From the NCBI GenBank assembly GCA_025936045.1, contig JAICUB010000039.1, positions 1-64,000 on the forward strand: a stretch of 64,000 bases of DNA, read 5' to 3'. Below are positions 52,827 to 64,000 of this stretch, one piece after another. The stretch's first letter is position 1; each line of letters opens with the position of its first letter. The notes under the pieces were generated by a model that ran no database searches, was not told the DNA's origin, and was given only the letters and a program-made list of their open reading frames with translations. A program made the position numbers and the translations under genes. This DNA comes from Polyangiaceae bacterium. Its GTDB lineage: Bacteria > Myxococcota_A > Polyangia > Polyangiales > Polyangiaceae.

Positions 52827-53248
52827 TCGGAAACCCTTTTCGGCAAAAGGACGATTGTCTCGCCCCCCGAAAGGGTAACGCGCTCGACGCGCGATGTCTC
52901 GCTCTCTTTGGCGTCGCTCGCGCCGGCGAGCGTGCCTTTGCCCACATGCCCCCACTCGACCGTAACTACATAGTCTCCATTCGGTAAATCGAGAGTTTGC
53001 CGGAGATCCCCGTGCTCCGAGCCATCACGCGTGAGGCTCACACCCGCACGCGGCTCGCTTTCACCGACGCGCACGAAACTCGCGCTCAGCTTGAGTGGTT
53101 CGTGACGTTCGCTCTCGTCGAGGCGGAAGACGAAGGTTTGCTCGTGCGGGAGATCATGCGAGATAGCGCGGCTCGCGACGACGGTTCCGACTCCGATGAA
53201 GACGAACGCCACTCGGCGCCGCCACGCCGGCGTGCCCGGCAGATTCAT
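52823..53248 (-). CDS. Hypothetical anchored protein
   Basis: 141 residues. An N-terminal signal anchor (RRRVAFVFIGVGTVVASRAIS) is followed by a soluble beta-rich domain (TFVFRLDESE, LKLSASFVRVGE, NGDYVVTVEWGHVG, RVERVTLSGGETIVLLP). ATG coupled to the cytochrome c stop (ATGA) and GTG-coupled to the sigma54 activator. May be a periplasmic partner of the cytochrome. Confidence 0.75.
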   Translation of the reverse strand: MNLPGTPAWRRRVAFVFIGVGTVVASRAISHDLPHEQTFVFRLDESERHEPLKLSASFVRVGESEPRAGVSLTRDGSEHGDLRQTLDLPNGDYVVTVEWGHVGKGTLAGASDAKESETSRVERVTLSGGETIVLLPKRVSE

Positions 53249-53859
53249 CGCGTTGAAGCGGCGGCGGGAGCAGGTGAGGGGCCGCCGCGCGCCGCCGGAG
53301 GCGCGCTCTTGGTGACGGCGGCGCTCGCTCGGGGCGCGGGCGCGTGTGCGTTTGCGTGTGCTCCGCGTGCCGCGCTCGGCGGAGGCGCGGCGGAGTCGCT
53401 CGCCGCGGGAGCCGCCGCTTGCCCGAGCAAGCGAACCAAGTGCGCGAGCGGCTTGAGCGTCGCGTCCGGCAACGGGAACGCGGGCATGAGCCCGCGCCCC
53501 TCGCGGATGATCTTGGCGATGTCGTCCTCGGTGACGCTCGCCTGCCAGCGCGCGTTCGAAAGATCGGAAGCGCGTACGAGCGGCCCTTGCGGACCGTCAC
53601 CGCGCCCGAACGTGCCGTGGCAGCGGACGCAGTTCTGCTGCCAGGCGACCATCGCCACTTCGGTGAGGCCGTGCGCCGCGAGCTCGGGCTCCATCCCCGC
53701 GTCGGCGCCGCCCTCCACCTGATCCTGGCCGGGGTTCGTGGTGTGGTCGTGATCGCTCGGCTTCCATTCGCGCAGATCCGGCGGCGATTGATCGCACGCC
53801 GCCGGAGCGAGGAGGAGAACGAGCGGGATTACGAGGCGTGACCAAGGCGCGGGGCGCAC
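53245..53859 (-). CDS. Monohaem cytochrome c lipoprotein
   Basis: 204 residues, GTG start. The lipoprotein signal WSRLVIPLVLLLAPAAC has Cys22. The haem site is CVRCH (77-81) and the distal ligand Met125 in GLMPAF; GRGDGPQGP is the usual loop. The C-terminal 55 residues are an Ala/Pro/Ser-rich disordered tail. It transfers electrons in the periplasm, attached to a membrane; partner unknown. Confidence 0.9.
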   Translation of the reverse strand: MRPAPWSRLVIPLVLLLAPAACDQSPPDLREWKPSDHDHTTNPGQDQVEGGADAGMEPELAAHGLTEVAMVAWQQNCVRCHGTFGRGDGPQGPLVRASDLSNARWQASVTEDDIAKIIREGRGLMPAFPLPDATLKPLAHLVRLLGQAAAPAASDSAAPPPSAARGAHANAHAPAPRASAAVTKSAPPAARGGPSPAPAAASTR

Positions 53860-53880
53860 CGGCCGTTCATAGCATGTGCG

Positions 53881-54552
53881 TCATTCGAACGGCTTACAGC
53901 CGCCGTTCGGATCTTTGCCCATGTACTTCTTGCCGTTCACCTCGGCGATGCGGAACTCCGTCCGGCGGTTCTTCGCGCGGCCCGCGTCCGTGGTGTTGTC
54001 GGCGATCGGCTTGTCCTGCCCACAGCCGACGGCGACGATGCGTGCCTTGTCGACGCCCTTGGCGACGACGTAGGTCTTCACGGCGAGCGCGCGCCCGCCC
54101 GAAAGCTCGAGATTAGCCGCGGCCGTGCCGGTGTTGTCGGTATGGCCCTCGATGCGAAGCTTGGTCACGCGCGGATTGGCGTCGAGGAACGCCTTCACCT
54201 GGTCGAGCGTCTTCGTCGTCTCGTCCGTCGTCTTGATCGTCGCCTTGCCCGTGTCGAACTCGATTTGTCCCGGGATGCTCACCTTGTCGCCCGAGACCGT
54301 CGCCTCGCTCTTCGCGGGCGTCGGAGCAGGAGCGGGTGCGGGCGCCGGGGTGGGTGCGGGCGTCGGTGCCGGATTGGTGGCGGGTTCAGGCGCGGGAGGT
54401 GGAGGCGGTGGAGGCGGTGGGGGCGGCGGCGGCGGCGGTTGTGCCTCGCCACCACCTGCCTGGAACGACGCCTTGGCCGCGCAGCCCGCGAGCACCGGGA
54501 CGATCGCGAGAGATCCGACGAACAGCAGCCCAAAAGTCTTCGTCCGCATCAT
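53881..54552 (-). CDS. OmpA-family peptidoglycan-associated lipoprotein
   Basis: 223 residues from ATG (GTG just before is better spaced to GGAGGAG). Signal MMRTKTFGLLFVGSLAIVPVLAGC with lipid Cys24. A run of 15 Pro (about 39-53) and a Pro/Ala spacer form a stiff linker. The OmpA domain has IEFDTGKATI, LRIEGHTDNTG, LSGGRALAVKTYV, GCGQDKP and GRAKNRRTEFRI, with the Asp and Arg that bind meso-DAP. It holds the outer membrane to the peptidoglycan. Confidence 0.93.
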   Translation of the reverse strand: MMRTKTFGLLFVGSLAIVPVLAGCAAKASFQAGGGEAQPPPPPPPPPPPPPPPAPEPATNPAPTPAPTPAPAPAPAPTPAKSEATVSGDKVSIPGQIEFDTGKATIKTTDETTKTLDQVKAFLDANPRVTKLRIEGHTDNTGTAAANLELSGGRALAVKTYVVAKGVDKARIVAVGCGQDKPIADNTTDAGRAKNRRTEFRIAEVNGKKYMGKDPNGGCKPFE

Positions 54553-54759
54553 CACGCCCAATTCTCCTCCGGCGGCCGCCCGAAACGGGCGCCACCAGGA
54601 CAAGCGGTAGCCTAACTGCCCGGGAGCCCGCAAGACGGCTCGTCGCCGGAGCCGCCTCGTTCGACGGACGAGCCCCGGCGTTCTTCACGGCCGAGCCCGG
54701 AACCGGCCGGTCGGTCATGCACGCACGGCCAAGCCCTGGTACACCCTTCGAGCGCTCGG

Positions 54760-58320
<3,561 letters not shown>

Positions 58321-58369
58321 AGCGCGCCGGTGAAAACGGGCGGGACGTGTTGTAAAATCCCGAGCGCGC

Positions 58370-59626
58370 ATGAAGGAAGGGCGGGACGAGCTCGTTCGCA
58401 TCGACGGCCGGGGTGAGGCGCATCCGATCGGAGCGATTGCGGGCCAGCGCATGCGAGCGCGCGCGGGCGCGTATCGCGTGTTGCCGTCGCCCAAGCACGT
58501 GGTGTTCATGCGCTACACCGGGGAGGACGGTCGACGCGACGCGGAAGACGGGGCGATCGTCCGCATCGCGGGAGAGGTGACGGCTCCGGGCGCCCTGTGT
58601 GACGTGCTCGCCCTGCTCGGACAGACGGGCTGGCGCGGCGAGCTCCTCGTCGAGAACGACGACCGCGTCCGTAGCGTCTTCTTCGAGAACGGCAACGTCG
58701 TCGGCGCGCACACGAACGTCGAGGACGAACGCCTCGGCTCCGTGCTCTACCGCTACGGTGCGCTCGACGCCGCGCAGCGCGATCAGATCCTCACGCAGGC
58801 GACGTCGGGGCGGCGTTTCGGCGAAGTCGCGCTCGATCTCGGCTTGCTCACGCGCGAGGCGCTGTACGCGCACATCTCGAAGCAAATCGAAGAGATCGTG
58901 TTCGCGACGCTCACCGTCGCCGACGGCACGTTCTTCTTTCTCGACGGCTTCGACCCGGCGCGGCTCGTCTCGCAACACACGCTCGGCGCGAACGCGCTCT
59001 TGATGGACGGCGTCACGCGCATGGATGAGCTCCGTTTTTTCAAGCTCAAGATCCCGTCCGGCGCGCACGTGCCGGTGCGCGCGCCGGGCCGCGCCGCGCC
59101 GGAGGATCACCTCGAAGTGTACGAGGCCGTCGACGGTACGCAGAGCGTCGAAGAGCTCGGGCGCGCGACGGGGCGCGGCGAATTCGCGACGACGCGCGCT
59201 CTCTACGCGCTCGTGCAATCGCATCACGTCGTCGTCCATCCGCCGCGCGTGTCGGGCGGACCGACGGCGCTCGTCGGCGCGGCGAACGGAGTCTTGCTCG
59301 ACATCTTCCGGGCGGCGACCGACGCGGGCAAAGCCGACGAGGTGCGCGACAGCCTCGCGTCGTTCGCGGTCGGCGCGGGCGTCTACGACATTCTGTTTCG
59401 CGGCGCGGGCCCGGACGCGAGCGGTGCGCTCGACCCAGGCCGCGTCGCGCAGAATGCCGTCCTCGTCGCGGCCGGAGCCGATCCCCAAAACATGCTGAAG
59501 CAGCTCCTCCACGAGTACGTGAGCTTCGCGCTCTTCAGTGCCGGCGCGGCTCTCGGCTCCGATGCGGAAACGGCCATCGCGGAGCGCGTCGGACCGAACC
59601 TCAGCACGCTCCGGCCCCAGGGTTGA
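58370..59626 (+). CDS. DUF4388 (PATAN-like) domain protein
   Basis: 418 residues. After the N-terminal strand, GEVTAPGALCDVLALLGQTGWRGELLVENDDRVRSVFFENGNVVGAHTNVEDERLGSVLYRYGAL is a clear DUF4388/PATAN module (about 64-130), a fold common in signalling proteins of myxobacteria and cyanobacteria. The rest is helical and its function unknown. Lies 49 bp after dnaE and is probably its own unit. Confidence 0.85.
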   Translation: MKEGRDELVRIDGRGEAHPIGAIAGQRMRARAGAYRVLPSPKHVVFMRYTGEDGRRDAEDGAIVRIAGEVTAPGALCDVLALLGQTGWRGELLVENDDRVRSVFFENGNVVGAHTNVEDERLGSVLYRYGALDAAQRDQILTQATSGRRFGEVALDLGLLTREALYAHISKQIEEIVFATLTVADGTFFFLDGFDPARLVSQHTLGANALLMDGVTRMDELRFFKLKIPSGAHVPVRAPGRAAPEDHLEVYEAVDGTQSVEELGRATGRGEFATTRALYALVQSHHVVVHPPRVSGGPTALVGAANGVLLDIFRAATDAGKADEVRDSLASFAVGAGVYDILFRGAGPDASGALDPGRVAQNAVLVAAGADPQNMLKQLLHEYVSFALFSAGAALGSDAETAIAERVGPNLSTLRPQG

Positions 59627-59722
59627 ACCGCCGGCTTACCCGCGAATCGCCGGCGGAGCGCGCCGTTGGTGACCGCCCTTGGACGAGCGCGCCACTTGTG
59701 TCACCCTCCGCGGCGCTTTTTC

Positions 59723-59796
59723 GGGTCGATAGCTCAGTCGGTTAGAGCAGCGGATTTTTAATCCGTTGGTCCTGGGTTCGAGTCCCAGTCGACCCA
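59723..59796 (+). tRNA. tRNA-Lys (anticodon UUU)
   Basis: Acceptor GGGTCGA (59723-59729) pairs with TCGACCC (59789-59795). D arm GCTC/GAGC, anticodon stem GCGGA/TCCGT with loop TTTTTAA and anticodon TTT at 59757-59759, T arm CTGGG/CCCAG. CCA is not encoded. One G-U pair in the anticodon stem is normal. Confidence 0.97.
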
Positions 59797-59944
59797 CGAA
59801 GAAAAAAGACGACCTTAGTGCGTGCCTGCGAGCGTCACGGGGCGCTTTGCGACCCCTTCGACGAATGTGAAATGGTTTGCGCCAGTCGTCGCGTCGCGAG
59901 CTACACTCACTTCGCGGGCTTTCCCGCGCGGAGGCAATTCGGTG

Positions 59945-61336
59945 ATGCGACACGGACTTAGCCTATTTACGCTCGGCATCGGGTGGGTGCTCCTCGCCAT
60001 GGGCGGCGGCTGCACGGACGAGTCGCCTACCAAGAGCGACTCCGGAAAAAACTACTGCGCGGCGTGCTCGGACACGAGCGAGTGCTCGTCCGGCTACGTT
60101 TGCCGCGCGCAGGTCGGGTCCACGGTCGGCGTTTGCGCCAAAACGACGGACACGTCCTGCTGTGACGGCCCGAACGGCGTCGGCGGCAGGTGCCATTCGG
60201 ATTTCAATCAGAACCTCGGCTCCGGCGGTTCCGCGGGCGGCGGCATCCTCGGCAGCGGCGGGAAGGCCGGACGCGGCGGCACCGGTGGCACGACCACGGG
60301 CAGCGGCGGCAGCTCAGCGGGCAGCGGCGGCACCGGCAACACCACCGGCACGGGCTCGAATCTCGGCCGCGCGTGCGTGAAGGATACCGATTGCGCCGAC
60401 GCGAAGCTCACCTGCGTCACGAACGACGCGCTCGACGGTGACGGCCCCGCGAAGGGCATCTGCAGCGCGGCGTGCACCTCGAACAGCGACTGCCTCGACG
60501 TCGCCGACAACGCGTACTGCGTGCCGTTCTCGGCCGACGGCGACATGCACTGCGTCGAAGGTTGCACGGAGGGCACGGCCGGCGTTCCGAAATGCCATGA
60601 GCGCGAGGAGGTGGCGTGCAGCCTCGTCGGAGTGATCCCGACGGGCGTCGCGTGCACTTCGAGCAGCGACTGCAACTCGGACGAGCTCTGCGATTCGGGG
60701 ACGAGCGAGTGCGGTACGTTCGTCACCGGCTGCTTGCCGACCTGTGGCGGCGATTACGACTGCGGACAAAACCAGTTCTGCGACTTCGCGAGCGGCTTCT
60801 GTGTCGCGACGAAGCCGACGGGTTTGCCGCTTGGTTCGCCGTGTACCCCGCCGACCGGCACCGAGACGGACGCGTGCGACGGCTTCTGCCTCGCGGGCTC
60901 CTCGGATCCGACCAAGGGCACCTGCTCGGCGCTTTGCACGCTGAACGCGAACCTCACTGGTTGCGGCTGGGACGGCAAAGGCGCGGCCGACAATGCCTGC
61001 CTCTTCGCCACGATTCTGTCGGGCAGCGACGCGGCTCAAGGCGATGTCGGCATCTGCGGCTCGCTCTGCGACTGCAACGCGCAGTGCGCCCTCAAGGGCG
61101 AATACTGCGTCGACGAATCGATGGGCCAGGTGAGCTCGATCTGGGGTCGCCAGGGCTACTGCCGGCCGCTCCAGTCGGCAGAGACACCGGCGGACTCCTT
61201 CAGCACGTGCCCCGCGGGTAGCACGGGCGGGACCGGCGGCACGAGCGGCAACGTCGGCGGTGACGCGGGGCAGAGCTCGGGCGGCACGACGAACAACGAG
61301 GCGGGGGCAGGCGCGGGCGGTCAGGGCGGCACGTGA
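59945..61336 (+). CDS. Cys-rich surface lipoprotein with Gly/Ser/Thr repeats
   Basis: 463 residues from ATG with GGAGG upstream. A lipobox-like MGGGC ends the signal. Two Gly-rich stretches (GTGGTTTGSGGSS and GGTGGTSGN types) flank a large Cys-rich region with a repeating plan such as CxxxxDCxxxxxxCV, similar to EGF-like or other disulfide modules of myxobacterial adhesins (for example CVKDTDCADAKLTC; CTSSSDCNSDELCDSG). Probably secreted and surface exposed. A related low-complexity region is in 8492-8941. Ends in a Gly/Ala tail; overlaps the next gene by 4 nt. Confidence 0.85.
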   Translation: MRHGLSLFTLGIGWVLLAMGGGCTDESPTKSDSGKNYCAACSDTSECSSGYVCRAQVGSTVGVCAKTTDTSCCDGPNGVGGRCHSDFNQNLGSGGSAGGGILGSGGKAGRGGTGGTTTGSGGSSAGSGGTGNTTGTGSNLGRACVKDTDCADAKLTCVTNDALDGDGPAKGICSAACTSNSDCLDVADNAYCVPFSADGDMHCVEGCTEGTAGVPKCHEREEVACSLVGVIPTGVACTSSSDCNSDELCDSGTSECGTFVTGCLPTCGGDYDCGQNQFCDFASGFCVATKPTGLPLGSPCTPPTGTETDACDGFCLAGSSDPTKGTCSALCTLNANLTGCGWDGKGAADNACLFATILSGSDAAQGDVGICGSLCDCNAQCALKGEYCVDESMGQVSSIWGRQGYCRPLQSAETPADSFSTCPAGSTGGTGGTSGNVGGDAGQSSGGTTNNEAGAGAGGQGGT

Positions 61337-62862
61337 CGCACGGGGGAGAGGGCGCGGCGCCGAGCGCTCGCTCGGGCGCCGCGGAGGAGGCAGGGGCGAG
61401 GGCGTTCGAGCACGCCGCCAGCTTCGCTGCGGGCGAAGTTTCCGGCGGCTTCGGACTCGGGCCGCTCGAAGCGCAATACGAAGAGCTTTTCGCGGAGGTG
61501 CTGGAGGACGGCATCATCACGGCGGAAGAGCGCGCGCGGCTCGAGAAGGCGGCGGCGAACCTGGGTATCGACCGCGACCGCCTGCTCAGGCTCGAGCAGG
61601 CGATGGTCGCCGCGTATCAGACGCGCCACCGCGTGCAGATCGTCGAACACTACGAGGAGCCTGCGGCCTCGCTCGCGCCGCTCCGGGTGGAAGCGGGGGG
61701 GGACGTCGGGCGCGCGCTCCTGCTCAAGCGCGTCTCGCAGCTCGAAGCTCGCGTGCGCGAGCTCGAAGACGAGCTTCGCCGCGCAGAGGCCGCGATCAAC
61801 GTCGAGATCGATCTCACCGAGCTCGACGACGAAGCGGCGCGAGCGACGGAGGATCCCGAGGACGCCTGGCGCCGCATCCGTCGCAACCCGATGGAGGCGG
61901 ACGCGCATCGTCAGCTCCATCGCATCTACAAGGCGCGAGGCGAGACGGATCGCTCGTGGTGCGTGGCGCAGGCACTCGTCGCGCTCGGCGCCGCGACCGC
62001 CGACGAGAAAGCCGAGTTCGAGGCCGCGCGGACGCAGACGCTCGTCGCGCCGCGCGCCGGGCTTTCGCAGTCGAGCTGGTACGACCAGCTGTTCCATCCC
62101 GAAGAGGAAGTGCTCACGGGCCAGATTTTCGGCGTGATCGCGCCCGCCGCGCTGCTCGGACGCGTGACGGCGCTCCGCCGTGACGGCAAGCTGCATCAGC
62201 CGAAGCCGGAGACACGCCAGGACGTGGCCAAGGCGACGGTGACGGCCGTCCGCGCCATCCCCTGGGCTGCCGCGATCCTCGGCTTGCCCGCGCCGCCCGT
62301 GTTCGTCGAGCGCGAGCGCGAAGCAGGGTTCGAGCACGTGCCGTCGGTGCCGCCCGTCACGGTCATCGGCAAGGGCGTGCTCAGCGGTCGTTCTCAACTC
62401 GAGCACGCGTTCCTCGTGGGCCGACACCTGTCCTGGTATCGGGCCGAGCATTACGTGAAGACGCTCTTTTCGAGCCTGCCGGATCTCGAGGATCTGTTCC
62501 TCGCCGCGCTCGTCATCGGCAACCCCGGCCTGCCGATCGCCGAGGACGTGAAGCGCCGCGTCGCTCCCATCGCGAACGCGATTCAGCCGCTGCTCGAGCC
62601 CACACAGCTCGACACGTTGCGCGGTTGTTTTTTGCGCTTCGTGGAAGAAGGCGCACGCACGAACCTCCAGCGCTGGAGCCTCGCCACCGAGAAAACGGCG
62701 TGTCGCGCCGGGTTCTTGCTCGCGAACGATCTCGGGACGGCGCTCAAGCTGCTCGAGGTCGAAGAGCGCGGGCGGGGCGAGCTCGCGAAGGATCTCTTCG
62801 CCTTCGCGACGAGCGAGCGGTACTTTCAGCTCCGTCGCCAGCTCGGCATCGCGCTCGCGTAA
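61333..62862 (+). CDS. Unknown protein sharing a domain with the first TPR giant
   Basis: 509 residues, GTG start coupled to the lipoprotein stop. The N-terminal 120 residues are helical and acidic with a TerB-like feel (EELFAEVLEDGIITAEERARLEKAA). A coiled coil covers about 130-160 (LKRVSQLEARVRELEDELRRAE). From about 240 a domain ends RRQLGIALA. It parallels the last 260 residues of the protein at 3-5159: ACRAGFLLANDLGTAL versus AARAALLVADDLPAAV, and a matching RRxLG end. Function unknown; no catalytic motif. Confidence 0.85.
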   Translation: MTHGGEGAAPSARSGAAEEAGARAFEHAASFAAGEVSGGFGLGPLEAQYEELFAEVLEDGIITAEERARLEKAAANLGIDRDRLLRLEQAMVAAYQTRHRVQIVEHYEEPAASLAPLRVEAGGDVGRALLLKRVSQLEARVRELEDELRRAEAAINVEIDLTELDDEAARATEDPEDAWRRIRRNPMEADAHRQLHRIYKARGETDRSWCVAQALVALGAATADEKAEFEAARTQTLVAPRAGLSQSSWYDQLFHPEEEVLTGQIFGVIAPAALLGRVTALRRDGKLHQPKPETRQDVAKATVTAVRAIPWAAAILGLPAPPVFVEREREAGFEHVPSVPPVTVIGKGVLSGRSQLEHAFLVGRHLSWYRAEHYVKTLFSSLPDLEDLFLAALVIGNPGLPIAEDVKRRVAPIANAIQPLLEPTQLDTLRGCFLRFVEEGARTNLQRWSLATEKTACRAGFLLANDLGTALKLLEVEERGRGELAKDLFAFATSERYFQLRRQLGIALA

Positions 62863-62885
62863 GCGTGAGGCCGAGCGCAGCCCCG

Positions 62886-64000
62886 ATGGCCGAGGATCTG
62901 TTCGGAATCGTCGGGACGACCATCGCGTCCGCGTATCACGTCGAGAACGTCGTCGCGGAAGGCGGCTTCGGGGTCGTGTATCGCGCTCGGCACGGCGGGT
63001 TTCGCGCGTCCGTCGCGCTCAAATGCCTGAAGGTTCCGCAGCACCTCGGCGCGGAGTATCAGGCGCGGTTCCTCGAGCAGTTTCGCGCCGAAGCGGAGGT
63101 GATGTTTCGCCTGTCGGCAAGCACGTCCACCGTGACGCGCCCGCTCCACATCGACGTGATGACGGCGCCGAACGGCGCGTTCGTGCCGTTCATGGTGCTC
63201 GAGTGGCTCGACGGCGACACGCTCGACGCCGTCATTCGCGCGCGCGCGGCGGCCGGAAAGCGCCCCTTCACGCTGCCCGAGCTCGTTCCCCTGTTCGAGC
63301 CCATCGCGAAGGCGCTCGAGCGAGCGCACCACTTCGAGGGGCCCGCGGGCGCCGAATCGATTGCGCATTGCGATCTCAAGCCCGAGAACGTCTTCATCGC
63401 GAACGTCGGCGGCGAGCGCGTGCCCAAGATCCTCGACTTCGGGGTCGCGGAGGTGCGAGGGGCGGCCACGCGCGCCGCCAAGGCGGGCGACGAGGTCACG
63501 CTGTTCACGCCGGCGTACGGTGCGCCGGAGCAATGGAGCCCGAAAGAGCTCGGCGACACGGGGCCGTGGACGGACGTTTGGGGTCTCGCGCTCACGCTCG
63601 TCGAGGCGCTCGCCGGCAAGCCCGTGATCACCGGCTCGCACGTGGCGGTCCGCGCGCAAATTCTCGACCGCGCACGGCGCCCGACGCCGCGCACCCACGG
63701 CGTGGTCGTCTCCGATCGCGTCGAAGCCGCGTTCCAGCGCGCGCTCGCCGTCGAACCGCGTGATCGTCATCCCGATGCGGGCGCGTTCTGGCGCGCTCTC
63801 GTCGAAGCGAGCGGCCGCGACGCGGCGGCGGCCCCGAGCCTCGCGCGCGGCGGCGTCGCCCCGAACGCCATTCCCGATCTGGTGCCGCTTGCCCGCAAAC
63901 AGAGTCGCCCGGAGCTACCGGCCGTTCAGGGGCCGGTGAGCTTCGACTTCGAGGAGCCGGAGGGTGGGGAGATGGGCGCGAAGCTCGACCTCGATCTTCC
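62886..64000 (+). CDS. Serine/threonine protein kinase (3' end outside window)
   Basis: 371 residues visible, the frame open to the right edge. Kinase domain: EGGFGVV loop (25-31), ALK Lys46, HCDLKPENVF with catalytic Asp163, DFG Asp184, activation segment with YGAPEQW and the D-x-W-x-L helix (WTDVWGLAL). HRD is HCD, so the usual Arg is missing; such non-RD kinases are not controlled by the activation-loop Arg. The start is ATG at 62886; GTG at 62865 is in frame. A linker after the kinase domain is Pro/Ala/Glu-rich. 23 bp after the preceding gene, so likely co-transcribed. Confidence 0.93.
   Translation, partial: MAEDLFGIVGTTIASAYHVENVVAEGGFGVVYRARHGGFRASVALKCLKVPQHLGAEYQARFLEQFRAEAEVMFRLSASTSTVTRPLHIDVMTAPNGAFVPFMVLEWLDGDTLDAVIRARAAAGKRPFTLPELVPLFEPIAKALERAHHFEGPAGAESIAHCDLKPENVFIANVGGERVPKILDFGVAEVRGAATRAAKAGDEVTLFTPAYGAPEQWSPKELGDTGPWTDVWGLALTLVEALAGKPVITGSHVAVRAQILDRARRPTPRTHGVVVSDRVEAAFQRALAVEPRDRHPDAGAFWRALVEASGRDAAAAPSLARGGVAPNAIPDLVPLARKQSRPELPAVQGPVSFDFEEPEGGEMGAKLDLDL

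Noticed and set aside
59636..59953. Minus-strand open frame with GRLGLEPRTNGLKIRCSNRLSYRPE
   Set aside because: It is the antisense of tRNA-Lys, again a classic spurious ORF.

Overview
The window is very GC-rich DNA with strong G/C third-position bias, long antisense open frames, many GTG/TTG starts and tightly packed genes that often overlap by 4 nt. The gene content points to a predatory or soil myxobacterium of the Polyangia (Sorangium/Labilithrix/Polyangium relatives). The signs are giant TPR proteins, many small lipoproteins, lipoproteins with GGSAG-type Gly/Ser/Ala runs, an FHA-sigma54 activator, DUF4388 and DUF507 proteins, a Hanks-type kinase and a separate tatB-tatC pair. It reads as ordinary chromosome. 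I saw no insertion sequence, phage gene, CRISPR array or rRNA; there are two tRNA genes, Leu(CAG) and Lys(UUU).

Layout. 1-9.8 kb: the 3' part of a giant TPR gene, tRNA-Leu, small unknown proteins, a P-loop ATPase with an altered Walker A, a non-coding AT-richer promoter region and two lipoproteins. 9.8-12.1 kb: methyltransferase, glycosyltransferase and OsmC genes on the minus strand. 12.1-15.3 kb: an overlapping plus-strand operon of a histidine phosphatase, an XPB-type helicase and a Bax1/DUF790 nuclease. This archaeal-style DNA-repair pair is the most notable system here. 15.3-25.5 kb: lipoproteins, a shortened PPOX-like flavoprotein, a second giant TPR protein, LD-carboxypeptidase, acyltransferase and a degenerate SDR. 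25.5-27.7 kb: proA-rsfS-rlmH. 27.7-33.9 kb (minus): tatC-tatB, acyl-CoA dehydrogenase, a small membrane protein, ccmD-ccmC, DUF3052, TolC-like and TPR genes. 34-43.7 kb: DEAD RNA helicase, polyprenyl synthase, TPR/zincin-like protein, YkuD transpeptidase, TonB-like protein, unknown membrane protein and panD. 44.2-48.4 kb (minus): PfkB kinase, gmk, yicC, DUF507, a TIGR04552-like protein and a small membrane protein. 48.7-51.4 kb: an envelope operon with DUF4266 and DUF3570. 51.5-54.6 kb (minus): sigma54/FHA activator, anchored protein, cytochrome c lipoprotein and an OmpA-like lipoprotein. 54.8-64 kb: dnaE, DUF4388, tRNA-Lys, a Cys-rich lipoprotein, an unknown protein and a Ser/Thr kinase cut by the window edge.

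How it fits together. Most genes are housekeeping (translation and ribosome biogenesis, nucleotide and CoA precursor supply, cytochrome maturation, Tat export, peptidoglycan remodelling, replication) mixed with lineage-specific envelope and scaffold proteins. The best candidates for new biology are the bacterial XPB-Bax1 operon, a C-terminal domain shared by the first TPR giant and the 509-residue protein at 61.3 kb, the DUF4266-DUF3570 operon without visible ApbE/thioredoxin partners, and several enzymes whose key residues are changed (Walker A Lys to Arg, SDR Tyr/Lys to Phe/Arg, RlmH PYHR to PYAR, a zincin fold lacking HExxH).
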